Shown here one piece after another: positions 52,043 through 61,910 of a stretch of DNA of 64,000 nt. The DNA lies in the NCBI GenBank assembly GCA_024234975.1, contig JACKNH010000004.1, forward strand, positions 310,001-374,000, given 5' to 3'. The DNA is from Gammaproteobacteria bacterium (GTDB lineage: Bacteria > Pseudomonadota > Gammaproteobacteria > Ga0077536). The notes under the pieces were generated by a model. It searched no databases and was not told the origin of the DNA. It saw only the letters and a list, made by a program, of their open reading frames with translations. The position numbers and the translations under genes are program-made. Every line of letters begins with the position of its first letter. Position 1 is the first letter of the stretch.

Positions 52043-52930
52043 TTGTTACCGATGTTGCAATGCACAGAACCGGCTGTTTCGGCCATCGACTCGGCGCTCA
52101 TTGATGTACCGGGGATGATGCATGCCGCCGTTTCCAACCACCTCAGGCAATGCCATGCGACGATGTTTGGTCGACGCCACGGGCGTTACCTGAACCGTGC
52201 AATCGAATTTGCAGCCGTTGCCACGCGTGAGATCGGCCAATCGGATGCGCTGTATCACAATGTCGAGCATACGACCCAGGTGACCCTCGTCGGCGCCGCA
52301 ATTCTGGTGGGGCGCCACATCGAACGCGCGGATGTGAGTCCGCAGGCGTGGCTGGATTCGATCATCGCCATGTTGTGCCACGACATCGGATATGTCCGCG
52401 GCATCTGTCGCGATGACCGTGGCGAAAAATGCGCCACCGGTGTCGGGCGCAACAAGGTGAACATCGACAGCCTCGCGAGCGATGCGGCGCTGATGCCCTA
52501 CCACGTGGATCGCGGCAAGCGGTTTGTCGCGGAGTACTTCGCCGAAGATAACCTGGTCGACGCGGGCACGGTGCAGACTTACATTGAACGCACACGGTTT
52601 CCGGTACCGGCGGATGCCGGCTACAGTGTTGCCGATGATTTTGCCGGGCTGGTGCGCGCGGCTGACCTGATTGGCCAATTGAGTGACCGCCGGTATCTCA
52701 ACAAGCTGTCAGCGGTTTATTACGAGTTTGAAGAAACTGGTTTCAACGGGGTGGCGGGATATCGCAAACCCGGTGATTTGCTCAAGACCTACCCCGAATT
52801 CTTCCGTGCACGCGTGCAACCGTATATCGGTGCGGCATCACGTTACCTCCGCTACAGCACGGCCGGGAGTGATGTGCTGTGGCAACTCGAGGAAAATCTC
52901 GCAAGGGCCCGCGGCGGCCGGCGCCGCTAG
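52043..52930 (+). CDS. HD-domain (phosphohydrolase-like) protein
   Basis: The 295-residue protein has the HD-superfamily metal motifs H...HD...D: YHNVEHTTQV near residue 75, LCHDIGYVRGI near 113, and a later Asp in LVRAADLIGQLSDRRYL near 205. It may be a nucleotide or cyclic-nucleotide phosphohydrolase. The start is TTG 52043, six bases after a strong AAGGAG at 52031-52036; ATG 52052 is too far from it, and upstream ATGs lack a site. Confidence 0.75.
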   Translation: MLPMLQCTEPAVSAIDSALIDVPGMMHAAVSNHLRQCHATMFGRRHGRYLNRAIEFAAVATREIGQSDALYHNVEHTTQVTLVGAAILVGRHIERADVSPQAWLDSIIAMLCHDIGYVRGICRDDRGEKCATGVGRNKVNIDSLASDAALMPYHVDRGKRFVAEYFAEDNLVDAGTVQTYIERTRFPVPADAGYSVADDFAGLVRAADLIGQLSDRRYLNKLSAVYYEFEETGFNGVAGYRKPGDLLKTYPEFFRARVQPYIGAASRYLRYSTAGSDVLWQLEENLARARGGRRR

Positions 52931-54252
52931 AGCAGGTTTATCAGCAGGGTCGCGATACCGAGGAAGCTGAAAAAGCCGGCAATATCGGTCACCGTCGTCA
53001 GGATAATGGATGACGCCTGAGCCGGATCCTGGCCGAATCTCGTCAACAGCAGCGGAACCGCCGCACCGGCAAGCCCGGCTATCACCATCGACGACACCAT
53101 GGCCAGCCCGATGATGGTCATCAAACCGGTTGATCTGCTCCATAGAAAGACAGCGGCGCAGGTGGTCAATGCCACGCCCAGACCGTTGACCAGGCTGACG
53201 ATCAATTCCTTGCGCAATACGCGCGGCCAATGCCAGATGCTGATCTCCCTTAATGCCAGACCACGCATTACCACTGCCAGCGCCTGGGCGCCGGTATTGC
53301 CCGACTGGCCAGCGACCACCGGCAGCAGAATGGCGAGTGCGGTATAGCGGGCGATGGTGTCTTCGAACAGGCCGACAACCGCAGCCGCCAGAAACGCGGT
53401 GACCAGGTTGATCTGCAGCCAGGGCAGCCGCCGGCTGACGGAAAACATGGGCGGCGACAACGCCTGCTCGGAACGGCTCACACCGAACATGGCCTGGATG
53501 TCGCCGACGGCGTCTTCCTTCGCGACTGCGACCAGTTCGTCGTAGCGAACTATGCCAATCAGGCGGCCGTCGTTATCAACCACCGGCAGACTGGATACCC
53601 GATGGTCTTCCATGGCTTCAACGATTTCCTCCTTGTCCGCCGCCAGTCCGACCACCGCTGGCACTGGCTGCATGTAGTCGCGCAGACGATCTGCCGGATC
53701 GGCCAGCGCCAGGTCCTGGATGGCGACAATACCCTCAATACGGGATTCGTGATCGACCAGCAGCATGATGCGGCGAGATTGGGAGTGCGAGCGCTGGTAG
53801 CGCTGCCCGCGTAGCAGCAACAGCGCATCGTTGACCGCCATGTCCGGGCGCAGGAACAACACCCGCGGGTCCATCATTGCTGCCGCGCTGTCTGCCGGGC
53901 TGTCCAGGAGCAGGTTGATGTCGTCCTGCGCATTGCGGTCCAGCCGCTGCAGGATGTCTGTTCGCGTTTCGACATCCATGATGCGCAGAATCGTGGCTGC
54001 TCGCGGAATCTGCAGACGATTCAGGATTCCTGTGGCCAGTTTTGCGTCCAACAGGCGCAAAATGCCTTCGGACTGCACCGGCGAGACGCGTTCGATAACC
54101 GGCGCCAGGGTCGCAGCATCGAATTCCCCCAGCAGAGTCGCCGCTCGTTCCGGTGGCATCGATTCGAGCGTGTTGGCGGCCTCGACCGGGTGCCGCTGCA
54201 GAAAATCGCCGTGCAGCGTCTGTTCGGCTGCCGCTGCCATTTCGTCCGTCAT
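52927..54252 (-). CDS. mgtE: MgtE-type magnesium transporter
   Basis: The 441-residue protein has the MgtE N domain (ERAATLLGEFDAATLAPVIE near residue 35), a CBS pair (PDMAVNDALLLL near 137 and HRVSSLPVVDNDGRLIGIVR near 213) and a five-helix membrane domain starting near 275 with the conserved LLPVVAGQSGNTGAQALAV, which lines the Mg2+ path. It imports Mg2+ down its gradient, gated by cytosolic Mg2+ binding to the N and CBS domains. An ATGA overlap joins it to the upstream partner gene. Confidence 0.93.
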   Translation of the reverse strand: MTDEMAAAAEQTLHGDFLQRHPVEAANTLESMPPERAATLLGEFDAATLAPVIERVSPVQSEGILRLLDAKLATGILNRLQIPRAATILRIMDVETRTDILQRLDRNAQDDINLLLDSPADSAAAMMDPRVLFLRPDMAVNDALLLLRGQRYQRSHSQSRRIMLLVDHESRIEGIVAIQDLALADPADRLRDYMQPVPAVVGLAADKEEIVEAMEDHRVSSLPVVDNDGRLIGIVRYDELVAVAKEDAVGDIQAMFGVSRSEQALSPPMFSVSRRLPWLQINLVTAFLAAAVVGLFEDTIARYTALAILLPVVAGQSGNTGAQALAVVMRGLALREISIWHWPRVLRKELIVSLVNGLGVALTTCAAVFLWSRSTGLMTIIGLAMVSSMVIAGLAGAAVPLLLTRFGQDPAQASSIILTTVTDIAGFFSFLGIATLLINLL

Positions 54253-55091
54253 TCAGACTCTCCGTCAGGGTGCGCCATGCCAGTGAGCAGATCCGCTCCG
54301 GGGCGCCACATCAATTCGGCCAATGATACCAGCGTCGCCGAAAGGCCTTCGTTATCCGCACCGAATCTGGATTCCACCAACAGGAACTGGTAGACGGCGG
54401 ACTTGGCCAGCATGCCGATGAAAACATGGGTGACATCGGTCACCGGTAGATAGTCCTCGGATAACCACGCACGCAGACGCACCACTGATGAAAGGTCCGC
54501 CCGGGCATTCAGTCGAACCGGTGGAATGCGCATGATGTCGACAACATCGGTATCGCCATCGTATTTGAACAGATCGATGGCGCTGAGCAGTCCCTCCACG
54601 CGGTTTTCGCCGTCAAGCACGGTGATGACCGGAATCGGCTCGCTTTCATCCGTCGCCAGGGAATGGCGCACGTCACTGAGTGTCGCGCCGACCCGTGTAC
54701 ATGGCGTGGCCGGGATCAGCACGCTGCCGACACTGTCTTCAGGAAACAGCGTTGAATGCATCAACATCTGCCGACGTTGCGAGCGCATCGTCGCCAGCAC
54801 TTCCTTGTGGCGGTCGCGAGGGACCAGCGCCAGCAGACGGGCGGCGTGGATGTGGGGCAACTCCTCGAGGAGTTCAGCGGCGCGCCCGGCTGACATATGC
54901 AGCAGGCAATGGCGGGCCGCATGCGGCAGCAGATTGGCCAGCAGGTGGCTACCGCGCTCGGCCGGCAGTTCGTCCATCAGCGCAGCAACATGCGCCAGAG
55001 GTTGTTGTTCCAGGGTACGGGCTGCGTCCTCGGTGAACCGGGCCAGATACTCGTCGGCCAGCTCAGAGATCATTGCCGTCGGTCTCGTCAT
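54249..55091 (-). CDS. Soluble MgtE-N/CBS-type protein without membrane domain
   Basis: The 280-residue protein repeats the MgtE cytosolic plan: N-domain-like helices (VAALMDELPAERGSHLLANL near residue 35) and a CBS pair (TLSDVRHSLATDESEPIPVITV near 138 and DLSSVVRLRAWLSEDYLPV near 200). It ends without any membrane helix. It is cotranscribed with mgtE by an ATGA overlap, and its own start lies inside the MscS-like gene. A regulatory partner of MgtE is inferred. The start at 55073 is a possible alternative. Confidence 0.75.
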   Translation of the reverse strand: MTRPTAMISELADEYLARFTEDAARTLEQQPLAHVAALMDELPAERGSHLLANLLPHAARHCLLHMSAGRAAELLEELPHIHAARLLALVPRDRHKEVLATMRSQRRQMLMHSTLFPEDSVGSVLIPATPCTRVGATLSDVRHSLATDESEPIPVITVLDGENRVEGLLSAIDLFKYDGDTDVVDIMRIPPVRLNARADLSSVVRLRAWLSEDYLPVTDVTHVFIGMLAKSAVYQFLLVESRFGADNEGLSATLVSLAELMWRPGADLLTGMAHPDGESE

Positions 55092-55878
55092 CCAGCAACA
55101 GCGAGGTCCGCGAGGCGAAAACCCGGGCCGGTACCATGGCCCTTCCCGTCACGGTATCGAGCATGACCGCCGTTTGCGCGATTTCGAGAATGACGCCTTC
55201 GATTTCACCGACCCTTACCCGCTGGCCAGGGCGGTAGGTCCGCCGCAGATAGTGCGCCGCGACGATATTGTTGACGGTGCCGCCAGCCCCGAGTCCGAAG
55301 GCCAGGGCGGCGCCGGCGAACAATACGCCTATCAGGATGGTCACAATCTGCTGTAACAGTACAACGTCGACGCCAAGTTCGTCGGCCGCCACCAGGACAG
55401 CAATGGTATTGAGCGTCAGAAACAACGCCCTCGCAAGCTGCGGAATCGGCGCCGCGTCGCGCGCCAGTGAGGCTGCGATAAAGCCAACGATGAGAATGCC
55501 GGCGGCAGACACCAGCTTTGGCAGGACCCGCAGCGCGGAATCCACCCACACACTGACGCCGGGGAGCCCCAGTTGCGACGCCGCGCTGGCCAGAAATATA
55601 AATATTACAATCCAATACAGGAGATTGCCGAATACCAGGGAAACGGGCCATGGTAGTCTTACAAAGTGTACTTTCTGCCAGAATCCGGCGCGTTGTAAGA
55701 CGTTGCCCAGTCCGTTGCCGATGCGAAGCACCAGCGCTTTTATCAACCGGGCCAGCAACCAGCCCGCCAGCAGCAACAGCAGCGCCGACGCCAGCGTCGG
55801 CAGATACGCGGTGACGAGTTCCAGGACGTCGTCCACCGACAGTAGAAGATGATCCAGCCAGGGTAATGTTTCAGCCAT
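55063..55878 (-). CDS. MscS-like mechanosensitive channel
   Basis: The 271-residue protein has four to five hydrophobic segments (LASALLLLLAGWLLARLI near residue 26, SLVFGNLLYWIVIFIFLA near 77, GILIVGFIAASLA near 120 and GVLFAGAALAFGLGAGGTV near 180) and an MscS beta-domain RPGQRVRVGEIEGVILEI near 212. The pore helix has the Gly/Ala pattern GAALAFGLG. It should release solutes on hypo-osmotic stress. ATG 55878 is chosen; ATG 55899 is also in frame and would overlap the divergent tamA start. Confidence 0.82.
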   Translation of the reverse strand: MAETLPWLDHLLLSVDDVLELVTAYLPTLASALLLLLAGWLLARLIKALVLRIGNGLGNVLQRAGFWQKVHFVRLPWPVSLVFGNLLYWIVIFIFLASAASQLGLPGVSVWVDSALRVLPKLVSAAGILIVGFIAASLARDAAPIPQLARALFLTLNTIAVLVAADELGVDVVLLQQIVTILIGVLFAGAALAFGLGAGGTVNNIVAAHYLRRTYRPGQRVRVGEIEGVILEIAQTAVMLDTVTGRAMVPARVFASRTSLLLDDETDGNDL

Positions 55879-55897
55879 CGGAATTTCCCGCCCAGCC

Positions 55898-57700
55898 ATG
55901 ACGCCAGGTGACCTTGAAAGAGCAGCTATCATAGCCACTGCCCGCAAGTGGTGGGAGTATGCGGGGCGACGAAAATTTGCTGCCGGGCTGGCGTTGCTGG
56001 TCGCCAGCATGGTCGGCCAGCCGGCAGCGCACGCCAAGGGCCGGATTGATATCAACGGCGTCAGTAATTCCCTGGAACAGGCAATCCGGGACAGCCTCAC
56101 CCTGAGCCAGGAAACCGAGCGGGCCTCGACGCCGCCGGCCCGGGTCAGGTTGTTGTATCGTCGCGCCCGCGAGGAGTTGGATCAGTTACTGCAATCCCGT
56201 GGCTACTATCGGGCGCAGATCGATAGTGATTTGAGTTTTCCCGATACCCAGTGGCTTGCCACTTTCAATATCGACCGGGGCCAACGGATTACGCTGAGTA
56301 AGGTCGAAGTAACCGCGGGGCCTGCGGAGGATGAAGAGATTGCGGCCGCAGTCGCGTCGTTTCCACTCAAACCGGGCAACCGTCTGGTTCACGCGACATA
56401 CGAGCGGGGCAAGGAAGACCTGTACCGCACCGCGCTGGCTCGCGGCTTTCTTGATGCCAGTTATGCGGCCCACCAGATCCAGGTCGATCTCAATGAGTAT
56501 TCGGCGTACCTGGAACTGAATCTCGTCACTGGTGAGCGCTACCGGTTCGGCACAGTCACATTCAGCGACAACCGGTTGAATGACTCGCTGCTGCGCTCGT
56601 TGGTGCCGTTCGCCGAGGGCGACTTCTACACCGCAGCCGATGTCCTGGAACTGCAGCGCCGGCTGCAGAATACGGAATACTTCTCTTTGGTCGAGGTTCG
56701 CCCCGACCTGTCGCTGGCGGGTACTGGTCAACCGATACCGGTTCAGGTCGACCTCAACATGAACAACCGCAACAAGTACACCATTGGCGCCGGTTTCGGT
56801 ACCGACAGTGGCCCGCGAGGTACGTTGTCCTGGCAGAATCGTTACCTCAATCGTCGCGGTCACCGTGCCACGGCCGATCTGCACGCGTCGCCGGTGACCT
56901 CCGATTTGCTGTTGGGCTATGCGATTCCGTTTTTCCGCAATCCGGAGTCGACCCTGACTTTTAGCACCCGCGTGGCGCACGAGGATACGGATTCCCGTAC
57001 CAGCGACGCGTTTGAATTGGCCGTCAGGCATTCCACTGTACGCTGGGGCTGGCAGGAAACCGCCGGTCTGTCGTATCTGCTGGAACGTTTCACCGTGGCG
57101 GACGAACCACGCACCTCCAGCCAGATGGTGATTCCTTCCATCGGCTGGTCACGGACGCGCGCGGACGACCCGCTGTTCCCGTCACGAGGCTACTCATTGG
57201 GATTGGCCGTGCAAGGCGCGTCGAACACGCTGCTGTCATCCACTTCCTTTCTGCAGGTCAAGACACGGGCGAAGTACATCCATTCGTTCGGTGAGAAAGA
57301 CCGTGTATTGCTCCGCGGCGAGGTCGGCGTTCTCAATACTTCGCAGTTTGATGAACTCCCGGCCAGTTTGCGATTCTTCGCCGGTGGTGATGTCAGCATT
57401 CGCGGTTTTGACTACCAGGCATTGGGGCCGCGCGATGATGACAACAAGGTCATCGGTGGCCGCTATCTGACGGTGGGCAGTGTCGAGTATGAACATCGTC
57501 TGACCGGTTCATGGGGTGTTGCGTTGTTCAGCGACTTCGGTAATGCCTTCAACAGCTTCAATGACTCGTTCGCGTACAGCGGCGGCGTCGGCGCACGCTG
57601 GCGTTCACCGGTTGGCATGATTCGCGTCGATGTCGCGGTGGGCCACCTGAGCGGCGATCGAAGCTATCGCCTGCACATTGGATTTGGACCAGACCTGTGA
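55898..57700 (+). CDS. tamA: Translocation and assembly module TamA (Omp85 family)
   Basis: The 600-residue outer membrane protein has a signal peptide ending AHAK (about residue 46), three POTRA domains (about 50-290; e.g. NGVSNSLEQAIRDSL and YRFGTVTFSDNRLND), and a 16-strand barrel with the Omp85 IRGFDYQ motif near residue 502 and C-terminal FGPDL. TamA works with TamB to insert outer-membrane proteins and move lipids. The start is close to the divergent MscS-like gene. It overlaps tamB by GTGA. Confidence 0.93.
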   Translation: MTPGDLERAAIIATARKWWEYAGRRKFAAGLALLVASMVGQPAAHAKGRIDINGVSNSLEQAIRDSLTLSQETERASTPPARVRLLYRRAREELDQLLQSRGYYRAQIDSDLSFPDTQWLATFNIDRGQRITLSKVEVTAGPAEDEEIAAAVASFPLKPGNRLVHATYERGKEDLYRTALARGFLDASYAAHQIQVDLNEYSAYLELNLVTGERYRFGTVTFSDNRLNDSLLRSLVPFAEGDFYTAADVLELQRRLQNTEYFSLVEVRPDLSLAGTGQPIPVQVDLNMNNRNKYTIGAGFGTDSGPRGTLSWQNRYLNRRGHRATADLHASPVTSDLLLGYAIPFFRNPESTLTFSTRVAHEDTDSRTSDAFELAVRHSTVRWGWQETAGLSYLLERFTVADEPRTSSQMVIPSIGWSRTRADDPLFPSRGYSLGLAVQGASNTLLSSTSFLQVKTRAKYIHSFGEKDRVLLRGEVGVLNTSQFDELPASLRFFAGGDVSIRGFDYQALGPRDDDNKVIGGRYLTVGSVEYEHRLTGSWGVALFSDFGNAFNSFNDSFAYSGGVGARWRSPVGMIRVDVAVGHLSGDRSYRLHIGFGPDL

Positions 57701-60700
57701 TCAAGCGACTCACTTTATCGTTGTCCATAGTGCTGCTGGCGCTGATCATGGGGCTGGCATGGTTGATGATGACCGATGCAGGTTTCCGGGTGTTGCTCGG
57801 CGCCGTCAAGCCACTGCTGCCGGTTGCACTGGAATATCGTGAACTCGAGGGCAACCTGCTGCGCGGCGTGAGTGTGCGCGACCTGGCTGTTGAGCTGCCT
57901 GACGGTTCATTCAATGCAGATAGCATTGTCATCGACTGGCAATGGCGTGGCATCACTCAGTTGCACATACGATCGCTGGCAGTGCAACACCCTGTAGTCG
58001 ATATCACACCGCGGACGGATCAACAGAGCGAACCTGTGCAATTGCCCGCGCTGCCGTTGGCTTTGGTTGTCGATGAAGCGCGGATCGTTGGTCCGCAACT
58101 TCGGCTGGCAGGTGAAGCCATCGACCTGCCGCAATCGATTGTCGGCGCGTTGGCCCTGCGACGGGATGTACTGGAGGTGAGCCGGCTGGATGTGACCTGG
58201 CCAGAGGCCGCCGTCAGTGGTAAAGCCATTGTCACCCAGCTTGGCCAGGAGCTGACCTTCGAAATTGCTGCCAACGGCAGCATCAGCGACGTGCCAGGTA
58301 TCGGACCGCTTTCGGCGACGATTTCACTGGAGGGCACGCCGACGTTGATAACGGTCCAGGCGTTGCGTTTGAATCAGGGCGATGTCGGTAGCGCGATCGT
58401 AACAGGTCTGGTCAATCTTGCCGGCAGTAGTCCGGGGTTCGATCTGGCAGCACAGATTGAATCGTGGCAGTACCAGGATTCTCCCGAGACATCACTGCGT
58501 ATCACTGCTGGCGACGTCGCCGTCAATGGAACCGTGGATGAATATGCGCTGACGGCGAACGCCCATTTGCATCGCGACGGCTTGCCGGAGGCCGACATCA
58601 CCGTCCGCGCGGATGGGAATTCGAACGCCATTGCATTCAGCGAACTGACACTGCGTGGGGAGGGTTTCAACGTCGACGCGCCGGTGCAGGTTTCATGGGC
58701 TGGCGGCGTTGCGGCGTCCGGAACTGTCCGCGGAACGGACTTCAACCCGGCACTGCTTGCGCCGGACTGGCCCGGCCGGATCTCATTTGCCGCCGAAGGT
58801 GACTTCGCGATGGCAGACGACGGGCCGGCTGTGCAGATTCGTACGTTGTCTGCCAACGGCGAGTTGCGCCAGCGCCCATTGACGCTGCGCGCTTCTCCAC
58901 TGTCGTATCAGCGAGGCGTTCTGTCCTTTTCGGAAATCGTCGTCAACACCGGGCAGTCGTCGCTGGCGGCAAACGGCAGAGTCGGCGATGACGTCACGAT
59001 CGATTGGGAATTGAACTCGCCTGACCTTGCCGATCTGCTTCCCGGAGCTGGCGGAACGCTTGATGCGAAGGGCATGTTCCGTCAGGGCGGCGGCGGTGGT
59101 GCGCTCGTATTCGATGGCAGTGGAAGTGGCATCGTCTACCAGCAATGGCGGCTGCAAGGTCTTTCAGCCAATGGCGAGTTTGATCTGCGCAGCAAGGTAT
59201 TCGATGGCAGCGCCAGGTTTGAAGGCGCAGCCAACGACCAGTGGGTCGTCAAGGAAATCAGTTTTCTCGTCAAGGGTTCCCCTGCCAGTCACGAAGCCAC
59301 GGTGACCGTCAATGATGAACGTGGCAATGCATCGTTAATGGTGAACGGCGCCCTGGTCAACGAACAATGGCAGGGAACCATCACGCAACTGAATATTGAA
59401 CCCGCAACTGCAGCGCCATGGCGCCTGCGGGCGCCGGCAGCGGTGACGGCCGGCAGCGCGGAGCAACACCTCGCGCCGTTGTGCCTGGACACGGCGAACG
59501 GCAATGCGATTTGTCTCCAGGGCGACCATGAAGTTGATGGTTCATGGCAAGCGCAAGGTGATGTCAGTGGCTTTCCGCTGGCCCAGCCCGCGGCTTACGT
59601 TTTTGAGTCCTTCGTCAAGGTCGACGGCACGGTTGACGCACACTTCAATGCCAATGGCGCCGGCAGCGTCCTGGAAACGCTGGAAGTGCGCTCGCACGGT
59701 GAAGCCATTTCCATGGCGCTGGACGTATTTGACGATCTTCAGCAGGTCCTGGATATCGATTCCTTCGATCTGGTCTCGAATTATGCAGACGGTCAGGCGC
59801 AGGTGGATGCAACACTTGTTGCCGAAAAACATGCGCCGGAACCGACCACATTTGCATTGACCATGACCGGAATAAATCCTGCCGCATTGGACACGGCAGC
59901 CATTACGACCGCGGGAACGTTGCGTGCGCATTGGAATGACCTCTCTGCGGTCAGCCTGTTCGTGCCGGCAGTGGCGGATATGGCGGGACAACTGAATGTG
60001 GCATTGGACGTTGCCGGCACAGTGGCGCAGCCGCGCATCGCAGGTGAGTTTACCTTGCGGGATGGCGTGGTCGAGTTGCCAGCTACCGGGGTGAGGATAG
60101 TTGATATGAACCTCACCGCCACCGGCGATCCGTCTGGTGCGATCACCATCACTGGCGGTGCAGTCTCTGGGACAGGAAAAGCGGATTTCGACGGCACGGT
60201 CACGTTTGCCGACGGCCTGCACATGACTGGACACATCGGTGGTGACAGATTTGAAATCATGCGAACGACCGCCGCGCGTGTCGCGGTCAGTCCTGACGTC
60301 AATCTTCGCATCGATGACCATGCAGTTGCGATTTCCGGCTCACTGACAGTACCGTCAGCGTTGATCGAACCGATGGAGTTGCGTGGGACAACACAGGTCT
60401 CGAGTGATGTCGTCATTGTCGGTGACCAGCAGCCAGCAGAGCAGCCTTCACTGTGGCAGGTGGATACTGCAGTGCGCGTCGTGCTGGGTGAAGATGTCAA
60501 AGTGCAGTCAAAGCTGTTCGAGTTTGGTGTCACCGGCGACATTCGATTGACCCAGAAGCCGCAGCGGGCGCTGCTGGGCCGCGGGACTTTATTGTTGAAC
60601 GGGGAAGTGAAAGCCTATGGCGAAAGTCTGCAGGTGGCCGACGGCAAGCTGATGTTCGAAGGCGGTGAGTTGGACGAAGCGCGGATCGATGCCCGCGCAG

Positions 60701-61164
60701 TACGCGAGATCGCCGATGACAACATTACGGTTGGCGTACTGGTGACCGGGCCGACGACCGCGCCGACAATGACCCTGTTTTCCAGTCCGAGCATGGCCCA
60801 GGACAGTATCCTTTCCTATCTTGTACTGGGCCGGCCGTTGAACGAAGTTGGCGAGGGTGAAAGCCCGTCCTTGCTGAGTGCGGCCGCGTCGCTGGGAATC
60901 CGCAACAGTGAGCTTGTTACCGGCAGAATCGCCGGCGCGTTTTCACTGGACGAATTGTCGTTGCAAAGTGGTGCGACGCTGGAAGATACGTCGTTCGTCG
61001 TCGGCAAGTACATTTCGCCCAGACTGTACATCAGTTACGGCATGGGATTGTTTGATGCGCTGGGGACAGCGAAAGTGCGCTATGACATTACCAATAAATG
61101 GTCGGTCCAGGGTGAGCAGGGACGCGAATCGGTCATCGAGATACTGTTCAAACTGGAGCACTGA
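57697..61164 (+). CDS. tamB: Translocation and assembly module TamB
   Basis: The 1155-residue protein has an N-terminal membrane helix (about 5-26), a long periplasmic beta-strand body with AsmA-like architecture, and the conserved TamB C-terminal DUF490 region (about 780-1155): GRGTLLLNGEVKAYGESLQV, VGVLVTGPTTAPTM and LSYLVLGRPLNE. It spans the periplasm and docks with TamA. The GTG start overlaps the tamA stop (GTGA). Confidence 0.93.
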   Translation: MIKRLTLSLSIVLLALIMGLAWLMMTDAGFRVLLGAVKPLLPVALEYRELEGNLLRGVSVRDLAVELPDGSFNADSIVIDWQWRGITQLHIRSLAVQHPVVDITPRTDQQSEPVQLPALPLALVVDEARIVGPQLRLAGEAIDLPQSIVGALALRRDVLEVSRLDVTWPEAAVSGKAIVTQLGQELTFEIAANGSISDVPGIGPLSATISLEGTPTLITVQALRLNQGDVGSAIVTGLVNLAGSSPGFDLAAQIESWQYQDSPETSLRITAGDVAVNGTVDEYALTANAHLHRDGLPEADITVRADGNSNAIAFSELTLRGEGFNVDAPVQVSWAGGVAASGTVRGTDFNPALLAPDWPGRISFAAEGDFAMADDGPAVQIRTLSANGELRQRPLTLRASPLSYQRGVLSFSEIVVNTGQSSLAANGRVGDDVTIDWELNSPDLADLLPGAGGTLDAKGMFRQGGGGGALVFDGSGSGIVYQQWRLQGLSANGEFDLRSKVFDGSARFEGAANDQWVVKEISFLVKGSPASHEATVTVNDERGNASLMVNGALVNEQWQGTITQLNIEPATAAPWRLRAPAAVTAGSAEQHLAPLCLDTANGNAICLQGDHEVDGSWQAQGDVSGFPLAQPAAYVFESFVKVDGTVDAHFNANGAGSVLETLEVRSHGEAISMALDVFDDLQQVLDIDSFDLVSNYADGQAQVDATLVAEKHAPEPTTFALTMTGINPAALDTAAITTAGTLRAHWNDLSAVSLFVPAVADMAGQLNVALDVAGTVAQPRIAGEFTLRDGVVELPATGVRIVDMNLTATGDPSGAITITGGAVSGTGKADFDGTVTFADGLHMTGHIGGDRFEIMRTTAARVAVSPDVNLRIDDHAVAISGSLTVPSALIEPMELRGTTQVSSDVVIVGDQQPAEQPSLWQVDTAVRVVLGEDVKVQSKLFEFGVTGDIRLTQKPQRALLGRGTLLLNGEVKAYGESLQVADGKLMFEGGELDEARIDARAVREIADDNITVGVLVTGPTTAPTMTLFSSPSMAQDSILSYLVLGRPLNEVGEGESPSLLSAAASLGIRNSELVTGRIAGAFSLDELSLQSGATLEDTSFVVGKYISPRLYISYGMGLFDALGTAKVRYDITNKWSVQGEQGRESVIEILFKLEH

Positions 61165-61172
61165 TTCGCGAA

Positions 61173-61724
61173 CTACTGCAGTGTCACGGCGAAGCTTTGG
61201 GTTGTGGAGAGTGCGATGAGTGACCGACGACTGTGACCCAGTTGCTGCTCGACGGTTTCCTGCAGCCACGTATCGAGCCCGTCCGAATCACACGCGGCCT
61301 GCCAATCCAGTGTCCGGCACCGTTCACTGAGCCGGACCTTCCTGCCACCGTCAAGGAAAGCGAACCGGTCAAACGGGTTGATATCGCGTTCACAAGAGTT
61401 GCCACGTTCATCCGGCAGCTGATCAACATATAACCCCATCATGGGCAGCCGCATGTCATGGGCGACACCAATCGCATGTCGCACCCACCGGTTTGCAGCA
61501 GTGTCGCCGCCAATCAGAACCAGTACAGCCTGGCAGGTCTTGAGTTCGCTTTCGAGTTCTCCGCCGAACACGTAGTCAGGACGTTGGCCACGGGATCTTT
61601 CCCAGTTGGAGCACTGGTGGAATCTTGAAACTTCATAACCTTGACCGAGTAGATATCGGCGCACGCGGTTGGCGCGCGCGCTGTCATTTGCGTCATCAAA
61701 GCTCAGATAGATTTTCGCTGTCAT
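61173..61724 (-). CDS. TIR-like domain protein (ThsB/DUF1863 type)
   Basis: The 183-residue protein opens with AKIYLSFDDANDSARANRVR, the TIR first beta-strand and helix. It contains ELKTCQAVLVLIGGDTAANRWVRHAIGVA and LPMMGLYVDQLPD, as in the TIR-like domain of Thoeris ThsB proteins, which make a cyclic-ADPR-type signal from NAD+. The Glu expected after the SxWVxxE-type helix reads Ala (NRWVRHAIG), so NADase activity is doubtful. No ThsA partner is nearby. It converges on tamB. Function in defence or signalling is inference. Confidence 0.65.
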   Translation of the reverse strand: MTAKIYLSFDDANDSARANRVRRYLLGQGYEVSRFHQCSNWERSRGQRPDYVFGGELESELKTCQAVLVLIGGDTAANRWVRHAIGVAHDMRLPMMGLYVDQLPDERGNSCERDINPFDRFAFLDGGRKVRLSERCRTLDWQAACDSDGLDTWLQETVEQQLGHSRRSLIALSTTQSFAVTLQ

Positions 61725-61910
61725 AACGTGAATGAGGTTTCCATCAATGTGTGACCGAGCCTAGGTCAGTAGCGGCAGGGCAGCCATCAGAAGTACTCGT
61801 GGAGTGCGAGGGCGATCACAGAACCGGTGGGCGGCCGACGAATCTTTTGCAATTGGCACGGCTACCGGGTCGTCCTTTACTGCTGCAAAACCGTTGCCAG
61901 CACAACGAAA

